A stretch of 64,000 bases of DNA from Ypsolopha sequella (GCA_934047225.1 OW203991.1:3100001-3164000); one strand, 5' to 3'. Positions 11,009-21,992 are shown, counted from the first letter of the stretch. A program made the numbers and translations. The notes: generated by a model from the letters alone, not told the origin.

Positions 11009-12057
11009 TTATTTTTCGACATAGTCTCCATCTAGATCAACACACTTCTTCCACCTGACCTGCAACTTGTTTATACCCTCGAAAAAAAATGATTCCGGAA
11101 GGTCGTCAAAATAGTCATTAACTGCGACTATCACTTCTTCTCTAGTCGAATATTTAGATCCCCCAAGTGTTTTTTTAAATTTGGAAAGAGATGATAGTCA
11201 GAGGGGGCTAAATCCGGCGAATAAGGTGGGTGGGGCAGCAACTCGTAACCACATTCATGGATCACAGCCATCGTTTCAACCGAAGTGTGAACTCGTGCAT
11301 TGTCTTGATGAAACAAAACTCTCTTACGCAACATCCCCGGCCGTTTTTCTTTTATTTCTTCGCGGAGTTTTCGTAATAGGTTACAATAATAGCGTGAATT
11401 TATAGTTTCACCTTTAGGTAAATAATCCAATAAAATAACTCCTTTCGAATCCCAAAAAACAGATGCCATGACTTTGTTGGCTGACAAAACGCACTTTGCC
11501 TTTTTCGGCGTGGGTGAGCCAGATCTTTTCCACTGTTTGGATTGCTGTTTTGTTTCAGGAGTATGGTGATGAACCCAGCTTTCATCCATGGTAACAAAAC
11601 GAGACATAAAATCCTCAGCATCTGCCTCAAAAAGTTCCAAACAGTCACGCGAAATTGTGAATCGGACTCGTTTTTGGTCAGCTGAAAGCAATCTTGGGAC
11701 CCAGCGAGCAGAAACCTTACGGAACCCCAATTCTACAGTTATAATGTTTTGCACTCGGCCATAACTGATGCCTGTGATCTCAGCTATCCTACTAATGGTC
11801 AATCGTCGGTCACCTAGGATGAGATCACAAATTTTGTCAGTGTTTTCTTTAGTGGTAGACGTTGAAGGCCTTCCGCTCCTTGGGTCATCTTCAATGGTCT
11901 CCCGACCGCGTTTAAATTCAGCTACCCACTTTTTGACAGTGGAATACGATGGAGCAGATTCCCCTAATGTTGTTTCCATATCTTCATGAATCTCTTTAGG
12001 TGAAAGACCTTCTTTATTGAGGTACTTAATCACAGCACGGTGTTCAATTTTCTCCAT
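11009..12057 (-). pseudogene. mariner transposase, one frameshift
   Basis: The ATG at 12055-12057 opens a 308-residue frame. It has an N-terminal helix-turn-helix region (residues 1-110, WVAEFKRGR and GRPSTSTTKEN), then WVPRLLSADQKR. The catalytic triad is visible: MDESW, LFHQDNARVH and SPDLAPSD, with 34 residues between the last two aspartates (DD34D). The frame ends soon after NLKKHL at 11131. From the run of five C at 11160-11164 leftwards, a different frame continues with a normal mariner tail (EEVIVAVNDYFDDLPES...WKKCVDLDGDYVEK) to a stop at 11009-11011. One G lost from that run explains the break. The intact form would be about 349 residues, normal for mariner. Known role: cut-and-paste transposition at TA. 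Confidence 0.93.
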
Positions 12058-12091
12058 TGTGAAAAATCCCGTCAGACTGCGTTATACAAAA

Positions 12092-12226
12092 TGTAGTAAT
12101 CAGTGTCTATGTATGTGTGCGTCTTGTACCTCCTTACGTATGTGTGCATGAGAAGAACTAATAAAAACCAGTTAGTGATCTGACGACGTTGTTTGAATAC
12201 ATGTCTTGCGACACACAAATATAATA
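12092..12226 (+). repeat. 5' LTR, 135 bp
   Basis: Begins TGTAGTAATCAGTGTCTATG and ends CACAAATATAATA. I found no difference from the 3' LTR at 16714-16848. The exact 3' edge is ambiguous by a base or two. The terminal TG is present; a terminal CA is not. Confidence 0.93.
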
Positions 12227-12241
12227 TGGTGTCAGGTGTGG
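12227..12241 (+). promoter_or_regulatory. Primer binding site
   Basis: TGGTGTCAGGTGTGG directly abuts the 5' LTR, where the tRNA primer for minus-strand DNA should pair. The TGG start fits a tRNA CCA end; I could not name the tRNA. Confidence 0.75.
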
Positions 12242-12303
12242 TTTTTCATTAGTGAAATACATGAAATATAAGAATAAAGTGTTTGGGGAAAGTTTTCTCC
12301 ACT

Positions 12304-15300
12304 ATGCCCGGTCAGGAGAAGAAAATCGAGACGATGTTTTCAACTTTGCAACAACCTGCGCAATTAGAGGGCGAAGGCAACATGGCGGCCAATTGGAAAG
12401 AATGGAAATCGGCATTTGATTTTTATTTAGTGGCATCGGGACGGCAAAAATCCCCGGATAATGAAAAGTGCGCAATATTTTTACACGTCATCGGAAAATA
12501 TGGTCGAGAACTATATGAGGAGTTCGATTTTGCTTCGAAGGAAATCGATAACTACGCCTTATTGGTACAAAAGTTTGAATTGAAATGCAATCCAGATAAA
12601 AACGTGAATTTCGAAAGACATTGTTTCTTTGAGACAATGCAGGCTGATGAAAATCTTGAAAAATATGTCTCAAAATTAAAAATTAAAAGCAAATCATGCG
12701 ATTTTGGTTCCCTGCGAGACAGTTTAATATTGACGCAGCTAATTAGAGGAATAAACGATTTACATCTACGAGAACGATTATTACGTCAAAAAGAGCTCAA
12801 GCTAGAAGAAGCAGTGCTATGGTGCCGTGCAGCAGAGGCAGCAAGTGTTCAGGCATCCGTCGTCAGAGCAGGTGTAGCTAGCAGCAGTACTAGCCAGGTG
12901 GAGATCGAGGAGGTGCACTCGCGACGGCCGGCCGGTGGTGCTTGTCGGAATACGCGTCTACCGCCGCCGCCGCCGACGTCAGCACCCGTGAGAAATAACA
13001 ATCAGTTTTCGCGATCCAGGTGTTACAGGTGTAATTACGTACATGTAAGAAATAAGTGTCCAGCATTCAATGCACAGTGTTATAGTTGCGACAAGCGAGG
13101 CCATTTCGCTAAATGTTGTCAAAAAGTACAGAGTGTTCGTGAAGTGGAGTACCCAGCCACGCCCCCGTCAGATGACGAGGTGCATGCGGACGGGGATTAC
13201 GAGGAGCTGATCATAGACGCCGTTGGCACCGAGGACAATTCTTCTGGATGGTTTGAAAATGTCACGGTGAACGGTATGTCATTACGATTCAAATTAGACT
13301 GTGGTGCTGACACGTGCGTGATTTCCTATAATGACTTTTTATCGGCGGGTTTTGATACCAGTATGTTAAAAAAGGGTAAATTTGTACTTCGTGAAGTGAG
13401 CAAAAGACTGTTACCCGTAATCGGCTATTTCAATGCTAATCTATCTATAGGTACACGAAAAATGGTACAAAAGGTATTTGTACTAGATGTCAATTGTAGT
13501 TGTTTACTGGGTAGAACAGCTTGTGAGAAATTGAATTTAATTAAACGAATTCCAATAGAAAATATTGAGTATGTGGAAAATGCATTTTCGAAAAATTTCA
13601 TGTGCGTTTTTGAGGGTATAGGTCGTCTGCCCGTCGAATATAAAATACCGATAGATAAATCAGTACAGCCCATAGTCAACGCAACGAGAAAAATTCCAAT
13701 TAAATTAAGACCAGTTCTTCAAGATGAATTAAATAGAATGGAAAACTTAGGGATAATAAAAAGAGAGGAAGGACCGACTGACTGGGTTTCCAGTATTGTT
13801 CTAGTCACTCGGCCAAACGGCAACATCCGCGTTTGTCTTGACCCTCGTAACTTAAATAAAGCGGTTAAACGCAGTCATTTTCAGCTTCCAACTTTAGATG
13901 AAATAGCGTCAAGTTTAACAGGTGCTAAGTACTTTTCCAAATTAGATGCAAACAAAGGATTTTGGATGGTACCTCTGGATGATGAGAGTTCTAGGCTCTG
14001 TACCTTCTCGACACCTTTCGGAAGGTATAGATTTTTAAGATTGCCATTTGGTATATCTTGCGCGTCTGAAGTTTTTCATAATGAGATGGTTAAAATGTTT
14101 AGAATGGAAGGAATAGAAATCTTTATCGATGATATTTTGGTATGGGGCAAAACTAAGAGTGAACATGATGCCAGATTGAAAAAAGTGTTAGAGATAGCGA
14201 AAAAGAACGGCGTCAAATTTAACAAAGAGAAATGTGAGTTTTATAAAAACAGAGTTTCGTATTTAGGACACATGTTCGATGAGAAGGGAATGAGGCCAGA
14301 TGAATCCAAAATCAGTGCAATCAAAACCATGGAAATACCTAAGTGCAGAAAAGATTTAGAGAGGTTTCTAGGTTTAGTAAATTATTTGTCGAGGTACATT
14401 CCAAATTATTCAGTTTTATCAGGGCCGCTGCGTGAACTCATGAAGAAAGATCGTGAATGGGAATGGCATAAAAATCACCTAAATGCATTCGATAATTTAA
14501 AGCAGAGTTTGATGAACGCACCCGTACTTAGGTATTATGACCCCGCTCAGCCAGTAACGCTGTCGGTGGATGCAAGTTTGCGAGGCCTTGGAGCCTGTTT
14601 GTTACAGCAAGGCCAGCCCGTGGCTTTTGCCGCGAGGACTCTAGCGCCAGCAGAGACGCGCTGGGCACAGATTGAGAAGGAGTTATTAGCCATTGTGTTC
14701 GCATGTACTAAGTTTCATCAGTACATATACGGTCACAACAGTATAATGGTGGAGAGTGATCACAAACCACTTGAAGTAATTTTTAAAAAGAGTTTAAATG
14801 AAACTCCAGCTCGTTTACAAAGAATGATGCTACGTTTACAGAGATACAGTTTAAATGTCAAATATGTTCCAGGCAAATACATGTATATTGCTGACACTTT
14901 GTCACGCGCGGCGACTCAACCTTACAATGAGACTGACATGTTTGATAAGGTGGAAGTTCATGTTAATGCGTTGTATGATAATACAAATTTTTCATCAGAC
15001 AAGCTGAACATCATCAAAGAACATACCCGAGATGACATTAGTTTACAAAAAGTAATTAATCACTGCAGAAATGGATGGCCTCAAACAAAAAGTTTAGTCG
15101 ACAGCGAAGCAAAACAATTTTGGCCAATAAAAGATGAACTTTTTGTTGTTAATGAGGTAATATTTAGAAACCAAAGAGTTGTTATACCACTTTCCCTAAG
15201 AAAAGAGATGTTAAAACGAGTTCATGAAGGGCATCTTGGCATTGAAAAATGCAAAAGGCGTGCACGTGACGTTTTATATTGGCCTGGAATGTGCACTGAT

Positions 15301-16323
15301 ATTGAAAACCTGATAGAATCATGTGAGGTATGTCAGAGAAGACGCGACCACAATCAACGTGAGCCTCTCTTGCCACACGCCGTGCCTGATCGTGCATGGC
15401 AAGTCGTGGCGAGTGATATATTTGAAGTCTTGGGTAAATATTACCTGCTAGTCGTGGATTATTACTCAAAATTTGTTGAAATAGCACATCTGCGTAACCT
15501 GCAGAGTGCAACAGTAATAACACACCTCAAGAGCATGTTTGCAAGGTTCGGAATTCCGGATAAATTAGTTTCCGATAACGCTGGCTCCTATGCCTCTGAA
15601 GAATTCAAGAGATTCGCAATGTTGTGGGAATTTGACCACGTGACTAGTTCACCACATTATCCTAGATCTAATGGCTTGGCTGAAAGGAATGTTAGAACAA
15701 TAAAAGCCTTGCTAATAAAATCAAATGAATCTGGTGAAGATCCCTACATAGCGCTGCTCAATTTCCGTAACACGCAAATTACAAATGAAGATAATTCACC
15801 TGCTCAGCTTTTAATGGGTAGGCGTTTAGCTGATAAACTTCCAATATGTAAGAAAATATTGGATCCAATATCATTCTCCCACAAGGCAGTGTTAGAAAGA
15901 AGAAAGCGTAATATCTCTCGTATGAAACAAAGTTACGATCAGGGTACTCGTTCGCTTTCTCCATTGAAAGATGGAGAATTTGTACGCATGCGTTCCGGAA
16001 GTGATAAAGTCTGGAGACGCGCGCGCGTGGAGTCACGGAGCTCGCAGCCACGCTCCTACTGGGTGCAGACAGAAGACGGCGCTCGATACCGACGTAACAG
16101 ACAACAGTTGATAAGGACCGTTGAACCTCCCCCTTCCGCGCCCCGCTATCCGCGTCCAGACTATGATGATATAACGCCTGCAGTTAATTGTAAACCTAAT
16201 CAAAAAATTTCTGGTTGCGGTGACGAAAGTTCCATAACGCCCCGCGATGAATATTATACCACCAGATATGGCAGACGAATTGTACCCCCACGTATTTTTA
16301 GTACCCAACGAACCCATAAATAA
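12304..16323 (+). CDS. Gag-Pol polyprotein of Ty3/Gypsy-type retrotransposon
   Basis: 1339 codons, uninterrupted. The first ATG after the 5' LTR in this frame is at 12304; the frame is open a few codons further up without ATG. Domains by approximate residue: capsid-like Gag 1-230; two zinc knuckles at 239-275 (CYRC...C, then CYSCDKRGHFAKC); aspartic protease near 332 (LDCGAD, with LLGR downstream); reverse transcriptase 450-640 with FSKLDA and FIDD; RNase H from about 753 (SVDASLRGLGAC); integrase with H-H-C-C zinc finger (GHLGIEKC...CEVCQ) near 980-1015, and D,D-35-E formed by SDIFEV, VSDNAG and GLAERN. Residue choice is normal except the protease, where cysteine stands in the usual D-T/S-G site. 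The protein would package and copy element RNA and insert the DNA. Confidence 0.96.
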   Translation: MPGQEKKIETMFSTLQQPAQLEGEGNMAANWKEWKSAFDFYLVASGRQKSPDNEKCAIFLHVIGKYGRELYEEFDFASKEIDNYALLVQKFELKCNPDKNVNFERHCFFETMQADENLEKYVSKLKIKSKSCDFGSLRDSLILTQLIRGINDLHLRERLLRQKELKLEEAVLWCRAAEAASVQASVVRAGVASSSTSQVEIEEVHSRRPAGGACRNTRLPPPPPTSAPVRNNNQFSRSRCYRCNYVHVRNKCPAFNAQCYSCDKRGHFAKCCQKVQSVREVEYPATPPSDDEVHADGDYEELIIDAVGTEDNSSGWFENVTVNGMSLRFKLDCGADTCVISYNDFLSAGFDTSMLKKGKFVLREVSKRLLPVIGYFNANLSIGTRKMVQKVFVLDVNCSCLLGRTACEKLNLIKRIPIENIEYVENAFSKNFMCVFEGIGRLPVEYKIPIDKSVQPIVNATRKIPIKLRPVLQDELNRMENLGIIKREEGPTDWVSSIVLVTRPNGNIRVCLDPRNLNKAVKRSHFQLPTLDEIASSLTGAKYFSKLDANKGFWMVPLDDESSRLCTFSTPFGRYRFLRLPFGISCASEVFHNEMVKMFRMEGIEIFIDDILVWGKTKSEHDARLKKVLEIAKKNGVKFNKEKCEFYKNRVSYLGHMFDEKGMRPDESKISAIKTMEIPKCRKDLERFLGLVNYLSRYIPNYSVLSGPLRELMKKDREWEWHKNHLNAFDNLKQSLMNAPVLRYYDPAQPVTLSVDASLRGLGACLLQQGQPVAFAARTLAPAETRWAQIEKELLAIVFACTKFHQYIYGHNSIMVESDHKPLEVIFKKSLNETPARLQRMMLRLQRYSLNVKYVPGKYMYIADTLSRAATQPYNETDMFDKVEVHVNALYDNTNFSSDKLNIIKEHTRDDISLQKVINHCRNGWPQTKSLVDSEAKQFWPIKDELFVVNEVIFRNQRVVIPLSLRKEMLKRVHEGHLGIEKCKRRARDVLYWPGMCTDIENLIESCEVCQRRRDHNQREPLLPHAVPDRAWQVVASDIFEVLGKYYLLVVDYYSKFVEIAHLRNLQSATVITHLKSMFARFGIPDKLVSDNAGSYASEEFKRFAMLWEFDHVTSSPHYPRSNGLAERNVRTIKALLIKSNESGEDPYIALLNFRNTQITNEDNSPAQLLMGRRLADKLPICKKILDPISFSHKAVLERRKRNISRMKQSYDQGTRSLSPLKDGEFVRMRSGSDKVWRRARVESRSSQPRSYWVQTEDGARYRRNRQQLIRTVEPPPSAPRYPRPDYDDITPAVNCKPNQKISGCGDESSITPRDEYYTTRYGRRIVPPRIFSTQRTHK

Positions 16324-16701
16324 AATCTGTAATAAAAGTTGATAACAACATTTCTCACTAAAGTAGAATACAATTATATTATGGTCCGTATTTGTATAAT
16401 TAATGCATGTTAATAATAATATTTTGTAATATTTAAATCTACGAAAACTTATAAATAATTATGTTGAAAACAATATTATGTAATTCTTATAATTTTTAAT
16501 TATCGACAGGAATCACAAATGCATGAAATTTTGTTACGTGATATTTGTATAGGTATAAGTAGTAACCTATAAAATTTTGGCAGCAAAATTATGGCTTAGC
16601 TATTTCATAGTTATTTGATTATTTTATAATTTAATACTCAGCAATATTTTAATAATTATTCAAATTATAAACGTCCACCTTTTGTATTGCTTAGAAATAT
16701 A

Positions 16702-16713
16702 TAAGGAGAAAGA
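16702..16713 (+). promoter_or_regulatory. Polypurine tract
   Basis: AAGGAGAAAGA lies immediately before the TG of the 3' LTR, the expected plus-strand primer. 16324-16700 between pol and this tract is AT-rich and non-coding. Confidence 0.8.
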
Positions 16714-16848
16714 TGTAGTAATCAGTGTCTATGTATGTGTGCGTCTTGTACCTCCTTACGTATGTGTGCATGAGAAGAACTAATAAAAACCAGTTAGTGA
16801 TCTGACGACGTTGTTTGAATACATGTCTTGCGACACACAAATATAATA
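16714..16848 (+). repeat. 3' LTR, 135 bp
   Basis: Same sequence as 12092-12226 by eye; followed by the target duplication CAAAA and the remaining mariner end. Confidence 0.93.
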
Positions 16849-17000
16849 CAAAATATCACAAAAAAATAATAGCTTGCAGTATCGAACTTCAACTTCACAC
16901 AATCAATCACGAAAAAAAATACTAACAAATGACGGTAGATTTACAAAGTTTTGATACCTCTTTGTAGGTCGGGCTTAGAACTTTTGGATTCACCCTCGTA

Positions 17001-17406
17001 TATTCCCGTGATATAGGCCATAGTAACAAGTATTCTGTGAAAATTTCAACTGGCTACCTATAACGGCTGAAGCTGTGACAGTGGAGGCTTAGTAATGGGT
17101 TCTGTTTGGCACCCTTACAGAACAGAACCCTAAACATATACAGCTCTATCACAGGCCGACGAAGAACAGATGAATCTTTTTCTATGTATTTGAGACTGGG
17201 AAGGCTGAAGTCTAGACTTGTATGATAATAAGCGTCGTGATCTCCCTGACGGTCGCTGACCCGTCTGTCCCCCTCACACCTGGTGACCCTCGAAGTGCGG
17301 AGCCCCGGGGTGGGGGCTAGAATCGAGCTCACTGATATATCAGGCTTCACGGGCTTCACCGTACAATTTAACGCTCCGTACCAAGCTAAATGCACATTTT
17401 ATTTAT
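17001..17406. other. Non-coding with repeat fragment
   Basis: 17030-17132 is the 3' part of the repeat at 501-770 (GTGAAAATTTCAACTGGCTA and GGCACCC ending). 17133-17406 has no recognised content. Confidence 0.5.
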
Positions 17407-17524
17407 GTACAGTGGAGACCGCATATAGTACAGACACATTGGAGTTTGTACCGATCTTATATTCTTCTCTGTAGGGGCTAATGTCGTACTGCAAGTGTAT
17501 AGCTTGATGTGGTCTCCACTGTAC
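17407..17524. mobile_element. TA-type MITE family M2, copy 3
   Basis: 118 bp, ends GTACAGTGGAGACC and GGTCTCCACTGTAC. Closely matches the copy at 23457-23573. Confidence 0.88.
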
Positions 17525-17772
17525 TATTGGCAGTTTATTGTCATGTTTAAAATACAAAAAAATATTTATAAAAGAGGACATACTTAAGACATTTGTAGAT
17601 CTGGTAACGGGATTTCACGATAGAGAAAAAACGCAAAGTCAGCTCTTAAAAAAAATCTTAAAATGGCCTTAATGACATGTATTTTTACAGCTATAAATCT
17701 GAAAATTCGCTAGAATTTTCTACATCTATTATTTTAGACATTTGTAGAGGGATCATTAATAAGATGTCCTTA

Positions 17773-17868
17773 TGTAGCCGCAAATTCAAAATAACTGATG
17801 TTTTGCATTATGCAGTTGATTAGAGCAGGATAGACAATTCAAAAACAACAGCGTTGGTGCAGGACAAA
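17773..17868 (+). mobile_element. Fragment of the TTAA element at 39826-40235
   Basis: TGATTAGAGCAGGATAGACA and the flanking 40 bases each side match 40120-40212. Neither terminus is preserved. The rest of 17525-18111 is unassigned, except 17947-18060, which resembles 42214-42310 (CCAAACGGCTA...GGACTGTA). Confidence 0.6.
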
Positions 17869-18114
17869 CGTTTGGCTTGATACTGGGCCTTAATGGTTCT
17901 GTTTCCCAACGAGGAATTGTGAATTAATTTTGGAATCTGTGATTTGTAATCTATCAACGCCCAGACCAAACGGCTAGACGTAGGGTCATGACATTTTGGA
18001 CTGTAGATTCCTTGCTCCGTTAAGAAGGGATTTTAGGATATTCCTACGGGATCGGGAGAAACGGGATCCACGCGAGCAACGCCGCTATACTAATAGAATA
18101 TAAAAGATAACTAA

Positions 18115-18517
18115 GGCCCACTTGCAGCATGTTCTTAACTCGAGTTTAACTCGGGTTAAATCAAAGAATAGAGGGTTAAGAAAAAGCTCTCTTGCACCAA
18201 TCAAAATCTCGGGTTAAACTCAGAGAAAGTCATCAGAATTTAAACTCGGGTTAGCGAAGTAATGTTACCAGTTTTACATAAATTGTGTTGTTTCCAATGA
18301 CATTATATATATACTATACCTCATTGGTTGCAACTAATTACTTTTTGGTAACATTCTAAATAAATGTCCAATGTCAAACAATCGCTTAGCTCGGGATTAC
18401 TCTTCGATATTATCATGGTGCTATGGGACTCACGAAATGTCGGGTTAGTTAACTCTTCGCTTGGGTTAGTTAACCCGAGGGTTAAGGATTTTTTCTCGTT
18501 CATGCTGCAAGTGGGCC
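18115..18517. mobile_element. MITE with TAA target repeat (Harbinger-like)
   Basis: Terminal inverted repeat GGCCCACTTGCAGCATG at 18115-18131, reversed at 18501-18517, flanked by TAA on both sides (18112-18114 and 18518-18520). A 3-bp TAA duplication and a GGCCC-type end are features of PIF/Harbinger MITEs. The interior has repeated AACTCGGGTTA-like words. Confidence 0.8.
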
Positions 18518-18520
18518 TAA

Positions 18521-19378
18521 GAACTCGTGTCAGCGACGCAAGGTATACAAGTTATTGAAACAACCATGTGAAGCGAATTGGAGAACTCAATAAACAATAT
18601 TCCAAAGAGGAAATGAGAATATTCAAACTCTTTTTCAAAAGCGCAAAGGCCCACTTTATCGTAGACTTCAATACCTACTCTTCCAAGAGATGGCATACCG
18701 AATGTGATTTTATATTAAATTGAATCTCGGAAGATATTTCCTCTTTCCGATCCTTATAAAATGCGACGGTTATCTGTCTAACTATAAAACTAATGGAATA
18801 TTTAACGGGAGACAGCCAATTCACTAAAATACATTGTGAAAACACAAGGAAATTCGACTCTAAATTATAGTCGTTACTATACATTGACATACAAACCATG
18901 GACCTTGGGTCTAGTACAAGATTTACGAAAAATGTGTCCTTAGTGAAGTGTCAAAATATTAAGAAACAAAACATTTTAATTTGAATGTATGTCATTGGTG
19001 CATGGCTCAATTTTGATTGACGTGCGATTGACACGCTTTTTAGTTTTTGACACTCTTTTGGTTCGGACACTTTTGAGCGCAGATCCGATGTCTACTTGTT
19101 AGTACGACAATGTTACTATATATAAAATTAGTATACTACATAAAAAATGGTTTTCGTTCTCATGATCGATATACGTGGTAGCTGGCAGCACCTCGTCTTA
19201 ATTTTACTTGTTTATTACACAAAACTAAGGTTCTATTGAAAACTGAAGGCGATCAGTATTGCAAGCCTTTTAGGGAATTCGAGCATAAATGTTTTTATAA
19301 AAAAATATATTACTTCTAAAAAAAAAAATTTTTTTTCTTTTTACGACCTTAATTACTCGGTGACACATTTCTTTTTTT
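18521..19378. other. Unassigned AT-rich sequence
   Basis: No supported gene or repeat partner; long A and T runs at 19300-19380. Confidence 0.4.
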
Positions 19379-19493
19379 TTGGTCGATGCTTCAGGTGACC
19401 GAAGGGTTGGAAGCTACTATGCCCAAAGAATTAGTTTGGCCATTCAACGTGGCAACGCCGCCGGCCTTTTTCGATATATTTCGACCCTCTGTA
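19379..19493 (+). pseudogene. Short non-LTR retrotransposon C-terminal remnant
   Basis: The frame reads ASGDRRVGSYYAQRISLAIQ then RGNAA, a peptide of a type found at the 3' end of transposon-encoded polyproteins in insects. Only about 30 residues remain and there is no reverse transcriptase domain. The family is not assigned. Confidence 0.4.
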
Positions 19494-20357
19494 TGGGGCC
19501 GTCATCAGTCGAATACAAAAAAATATTGACATATAAATTAGGTATGATAATAAAAAAGTAAAAGTGACACTTGTAAACAATTTTAGGAAATCTAATTACT
19601 GCTCTTCTTGGATGATGGATGATGGTGGTTATGTAGTTGTGCGATGTTGTTGTTGCTATTACTTGAAATTTTGAGCGGTCTAGTTTGTCGGTCGTTCGGG
19701 TCATGTCTGTCAGTGCTGTCTGTTGCGTCCAGGTCCATAATGAGCACCAAGTGACCAGATATAATATGATGTCTCCCAGGTTCTTAGGTCTGTGTCAGTC
19801 TATGGTGGATTGAATGATTTAATGATGCGAATTATTTTAATTTAATAAACATCATTATATAAAAAATTCTAAAATAACATATTATCATTCTGCTTGTTTC
19901 TTAGTAAACTGGCCTTCTTAGTAGTTATTCTCATAATATAATTAACGTAATCATAAAATAAACATCGTTATGCTAAGTACTTGCTTATCTCTACAATTCC
20001 AACGTTTCATAGAAGCACCCTGTATGTGGCCAGCCAAGCATTCAGTACATAGGTCATGTATGAATGCGGTTTGCGAGGCACCTTGGACGATGCCCTTATT
20101 AGATCATGTATTTATTCTGACCATCACGAATCGTGATCAAATAATCTTTATCATCACAAATTGATGGAGTAGTGATCTTCGTGAGATCTGCCTGTCAGAT
20201 GTGTTTTTTGTCTGTAAATATAAAGAAAGAAAGAAATAAACAAGGAAAGAAAATGACTTTATTTTAGGTTGTGAATAGATAGGTGCCACTAATCATACTG
20301 AATAACTTAAAGCGTGCAAAAGTTTGTTTTTAAGGTTCGTACCCCAAAAACTGAACT
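19494..20357. other. Unassigned; repeat tail near 20220
   Basis: 20216-20240 carries TAAAGAAAGAAAGAAATAAA, like the end of a retroposed repeat (compare the TTTC run at 32088). No gene supported. Confidence 0.4.
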
Positions 20358-20655
20358 TTTATAGGATCACTTTGTTGTCCGTCTGTCTGTCAAGACCCTT
20401 TTGCTCGGCCCCCGTATGAGATATCAAGTTGAAATTGATACCTCCTACAGAAGTCTACGGCCCCATGGTGCTGTAAAAAAATCAGATTTCTAACTCGACC
20501 CAAAGAAAGTAATTGCACTTTATACATATAATCAATCTCATAAAAAGTTTTGACACTCGCAAGGGAATCAAAACCTATATGGCATTTCCAGTTGACTTAG
20601 AAACATGAAATTTCTTTACAGGTAGGTCTTACAGCACACATATAGGAAAGTTATA
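20358..20655 (+). repeat. Interspersed repeat R1, copy 1
   Basis: Matches 41017-41295 in the same orientation: TTATAGGATCACTTTGTTGT, then TATGAGATATCAAGTTGAAA, then GGTTCC-poor sequence ending GTTGACTTRGAAAC and CAGGTAGGTCT. No coding capacity. Confidence 0.8.
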
Positions 20656-21035
20656 AAAGTCCACATTAATTAGACCCTTTAGATACATAGAGTTTATTCG
20701 ATCGTTAGTGTCAAGTTAAGTTGGTCTCCTGTAACTGCAAGTGGAATTATTTACCATGTTTTTACGGTTCCGTATGTGTATTGTGTGGTGGTTTGGAGCC
20801 CTTTGTGCGCAAGTCCGACTCGCACGTGATTGGTTTTTGACTTTTATTTACAATTTTAAAATACCTGCTCTGAGTATCGTGTGGCCAAATTAGCTAAGAC
20901 CATTTTTTTTTACATGCGTGTCTTTTCAATATGATCAGTAAAATATATAGTTTCGTTGTATTATATTCATATTTTTACTTCCTCTATTGTTCATTATGTG
21001 AATATGTGTATATTGTGTATCTAAAGATAAAATAT

Positions 21036-21430
21036 TTTTCAATGCATGTGCTCGTAAAGGCCCACTTTTTATGCATCAAAACCGAACAGAAAGTCGATTA
21101 TTTTGCCCTAGGGCTTTATTATTATTTTTTTTTTTTATTTATTTACAATGGTTGGCTAACCTGAAGACTCCTGTGTACCATAGATGTTATACTTTTTTTT
21201 CCACTGTTTAACGGCTCTGGATACAGTCCTTTTGAGCCAATCATAATTTAAAGTTCACAAGATTATATTTGTTTTCATTTCCTCACACTATGCATTGAAA
21301 AACGTAGTATGATACACGGGCGTAAAAGCAATACATTACTCGGTTACGTTTAAAACACTCGCTACGCTCGTGTTTTAAATCGGCCTCGTAATTTATTCCT
21401 TTTCGCCCTTGTAGCATAAACTACTATTAA
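21036..21430 (+). mobile_element. MITE family M1, copy C
   Basis: Close match to 8473-8870, including the terminal hairpin. The frame at 20931-21164 runs into it and is not a gene. 20656-21035 before it is mostly unassigned; 20740-20840 has a fragment like the repeat at 501-770. Confidence 0.88.
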
Positions 21431-21988
21431 AATCGGCGTGAGTCTTTTAGCGATATTTAAATCATTCACCCAGTAAAATACTTTTTATCGTTATATTTAA
21501 ATTGATTCGTATATAACACGTATGCATATTCAAATGTAGGGAGATATTGTGCCCGATTCCCCAGTGCCCGGGTTCCCAGAATTGGGTCGCCAAACCGAAA
21601 TATATTCGACCGCTCTCTTTATATTTTAGTGTCACATAAAAAGCACCTAAACATACAAAGCAAACGTTTCGAAAGCTTAGAACTCTGTTTTTTACCTGTA
21701 CCTATACGCAATTTTATTGTAAAATCAATGCCTTTTTTGTTTTGGGAAATGAAGATGTTCAAATCCTTTATTCTGCTTCCCAATTAAAATTGAATCCCAT
21801 GAGTTATATATAACTTATAATTAAAATATAAACTTAAAAAGTTACTTCAAGGTCTTTTCAAACAATCGTAAAAATAATACAACATTAAAACAACGAAAAA
21901 AAAAAATTTAATACCTACTCGTCATTTTTTACGGAAGTGGTTCAGAGTATCAGTAGAGCATAATATGGTTAAGTTTTCTGAGGAGTTA
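21431..21988. other. No feature seen
   Basis: AT-rich; no repeat partner or coding signal found. Confidence 0.4.
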
Positions 21989-21992
21989 TTAA

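Larger units (their letters stand above)
12092..16848 (+). mobile_element. Complete Ty3/Gypsy-type LTR retrotransposon
   Basis: 4757 bp with identical 135-bp LTRs, a primer binding site next to the 5' LTR, a purine tract before the 3' LTR, an intact gag-pol, and the 5-bp direct repeat CAAAA at 12087-12091 and 16849-16853. It sits 34 bp upstream of the mariner transposase start. Short LTRs, one fused gag-pol frame and two zinc knuckles fit the Mag lineage first known from silkworm; the lineage is inferred and would need a tree. No env-like third frame follows pol. Confidence 0.95.
10942..16998 (-). mobile_element. mariner transposon split by an LTR retrotransposon
   Basis: A 32-bp inverted repeat starting CGAGGGTGAATCCAAAAGTT lies at 10942-10973 and, reversed, at 16967-16998 with no mismatch seen. 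Both ends abut TA (10940-10941 and 16999-17000), the mariner target duplication. Removing the insert at 12092-16848 and one copy of its target repeat leaves about 1.3 kb, the usual mariner length. The transposase is read leftwards, so its promoter end is at the right, now nearly 5 kb from the start codon. Confidence 0.95.

Noticed and set aside
12488..16317. Frames antisense to gag-pol (12488-12673, 13425-13679, 15182-15523, 15779-16317)
   Set aside because: Shadows of the coding frame, without domains.
16324..16713. An env-like gene after pol
   Set aside because: Only about 390 AT-rich bases without an open frame separate pol from the 3' LTR, so the element has no envelope gene.
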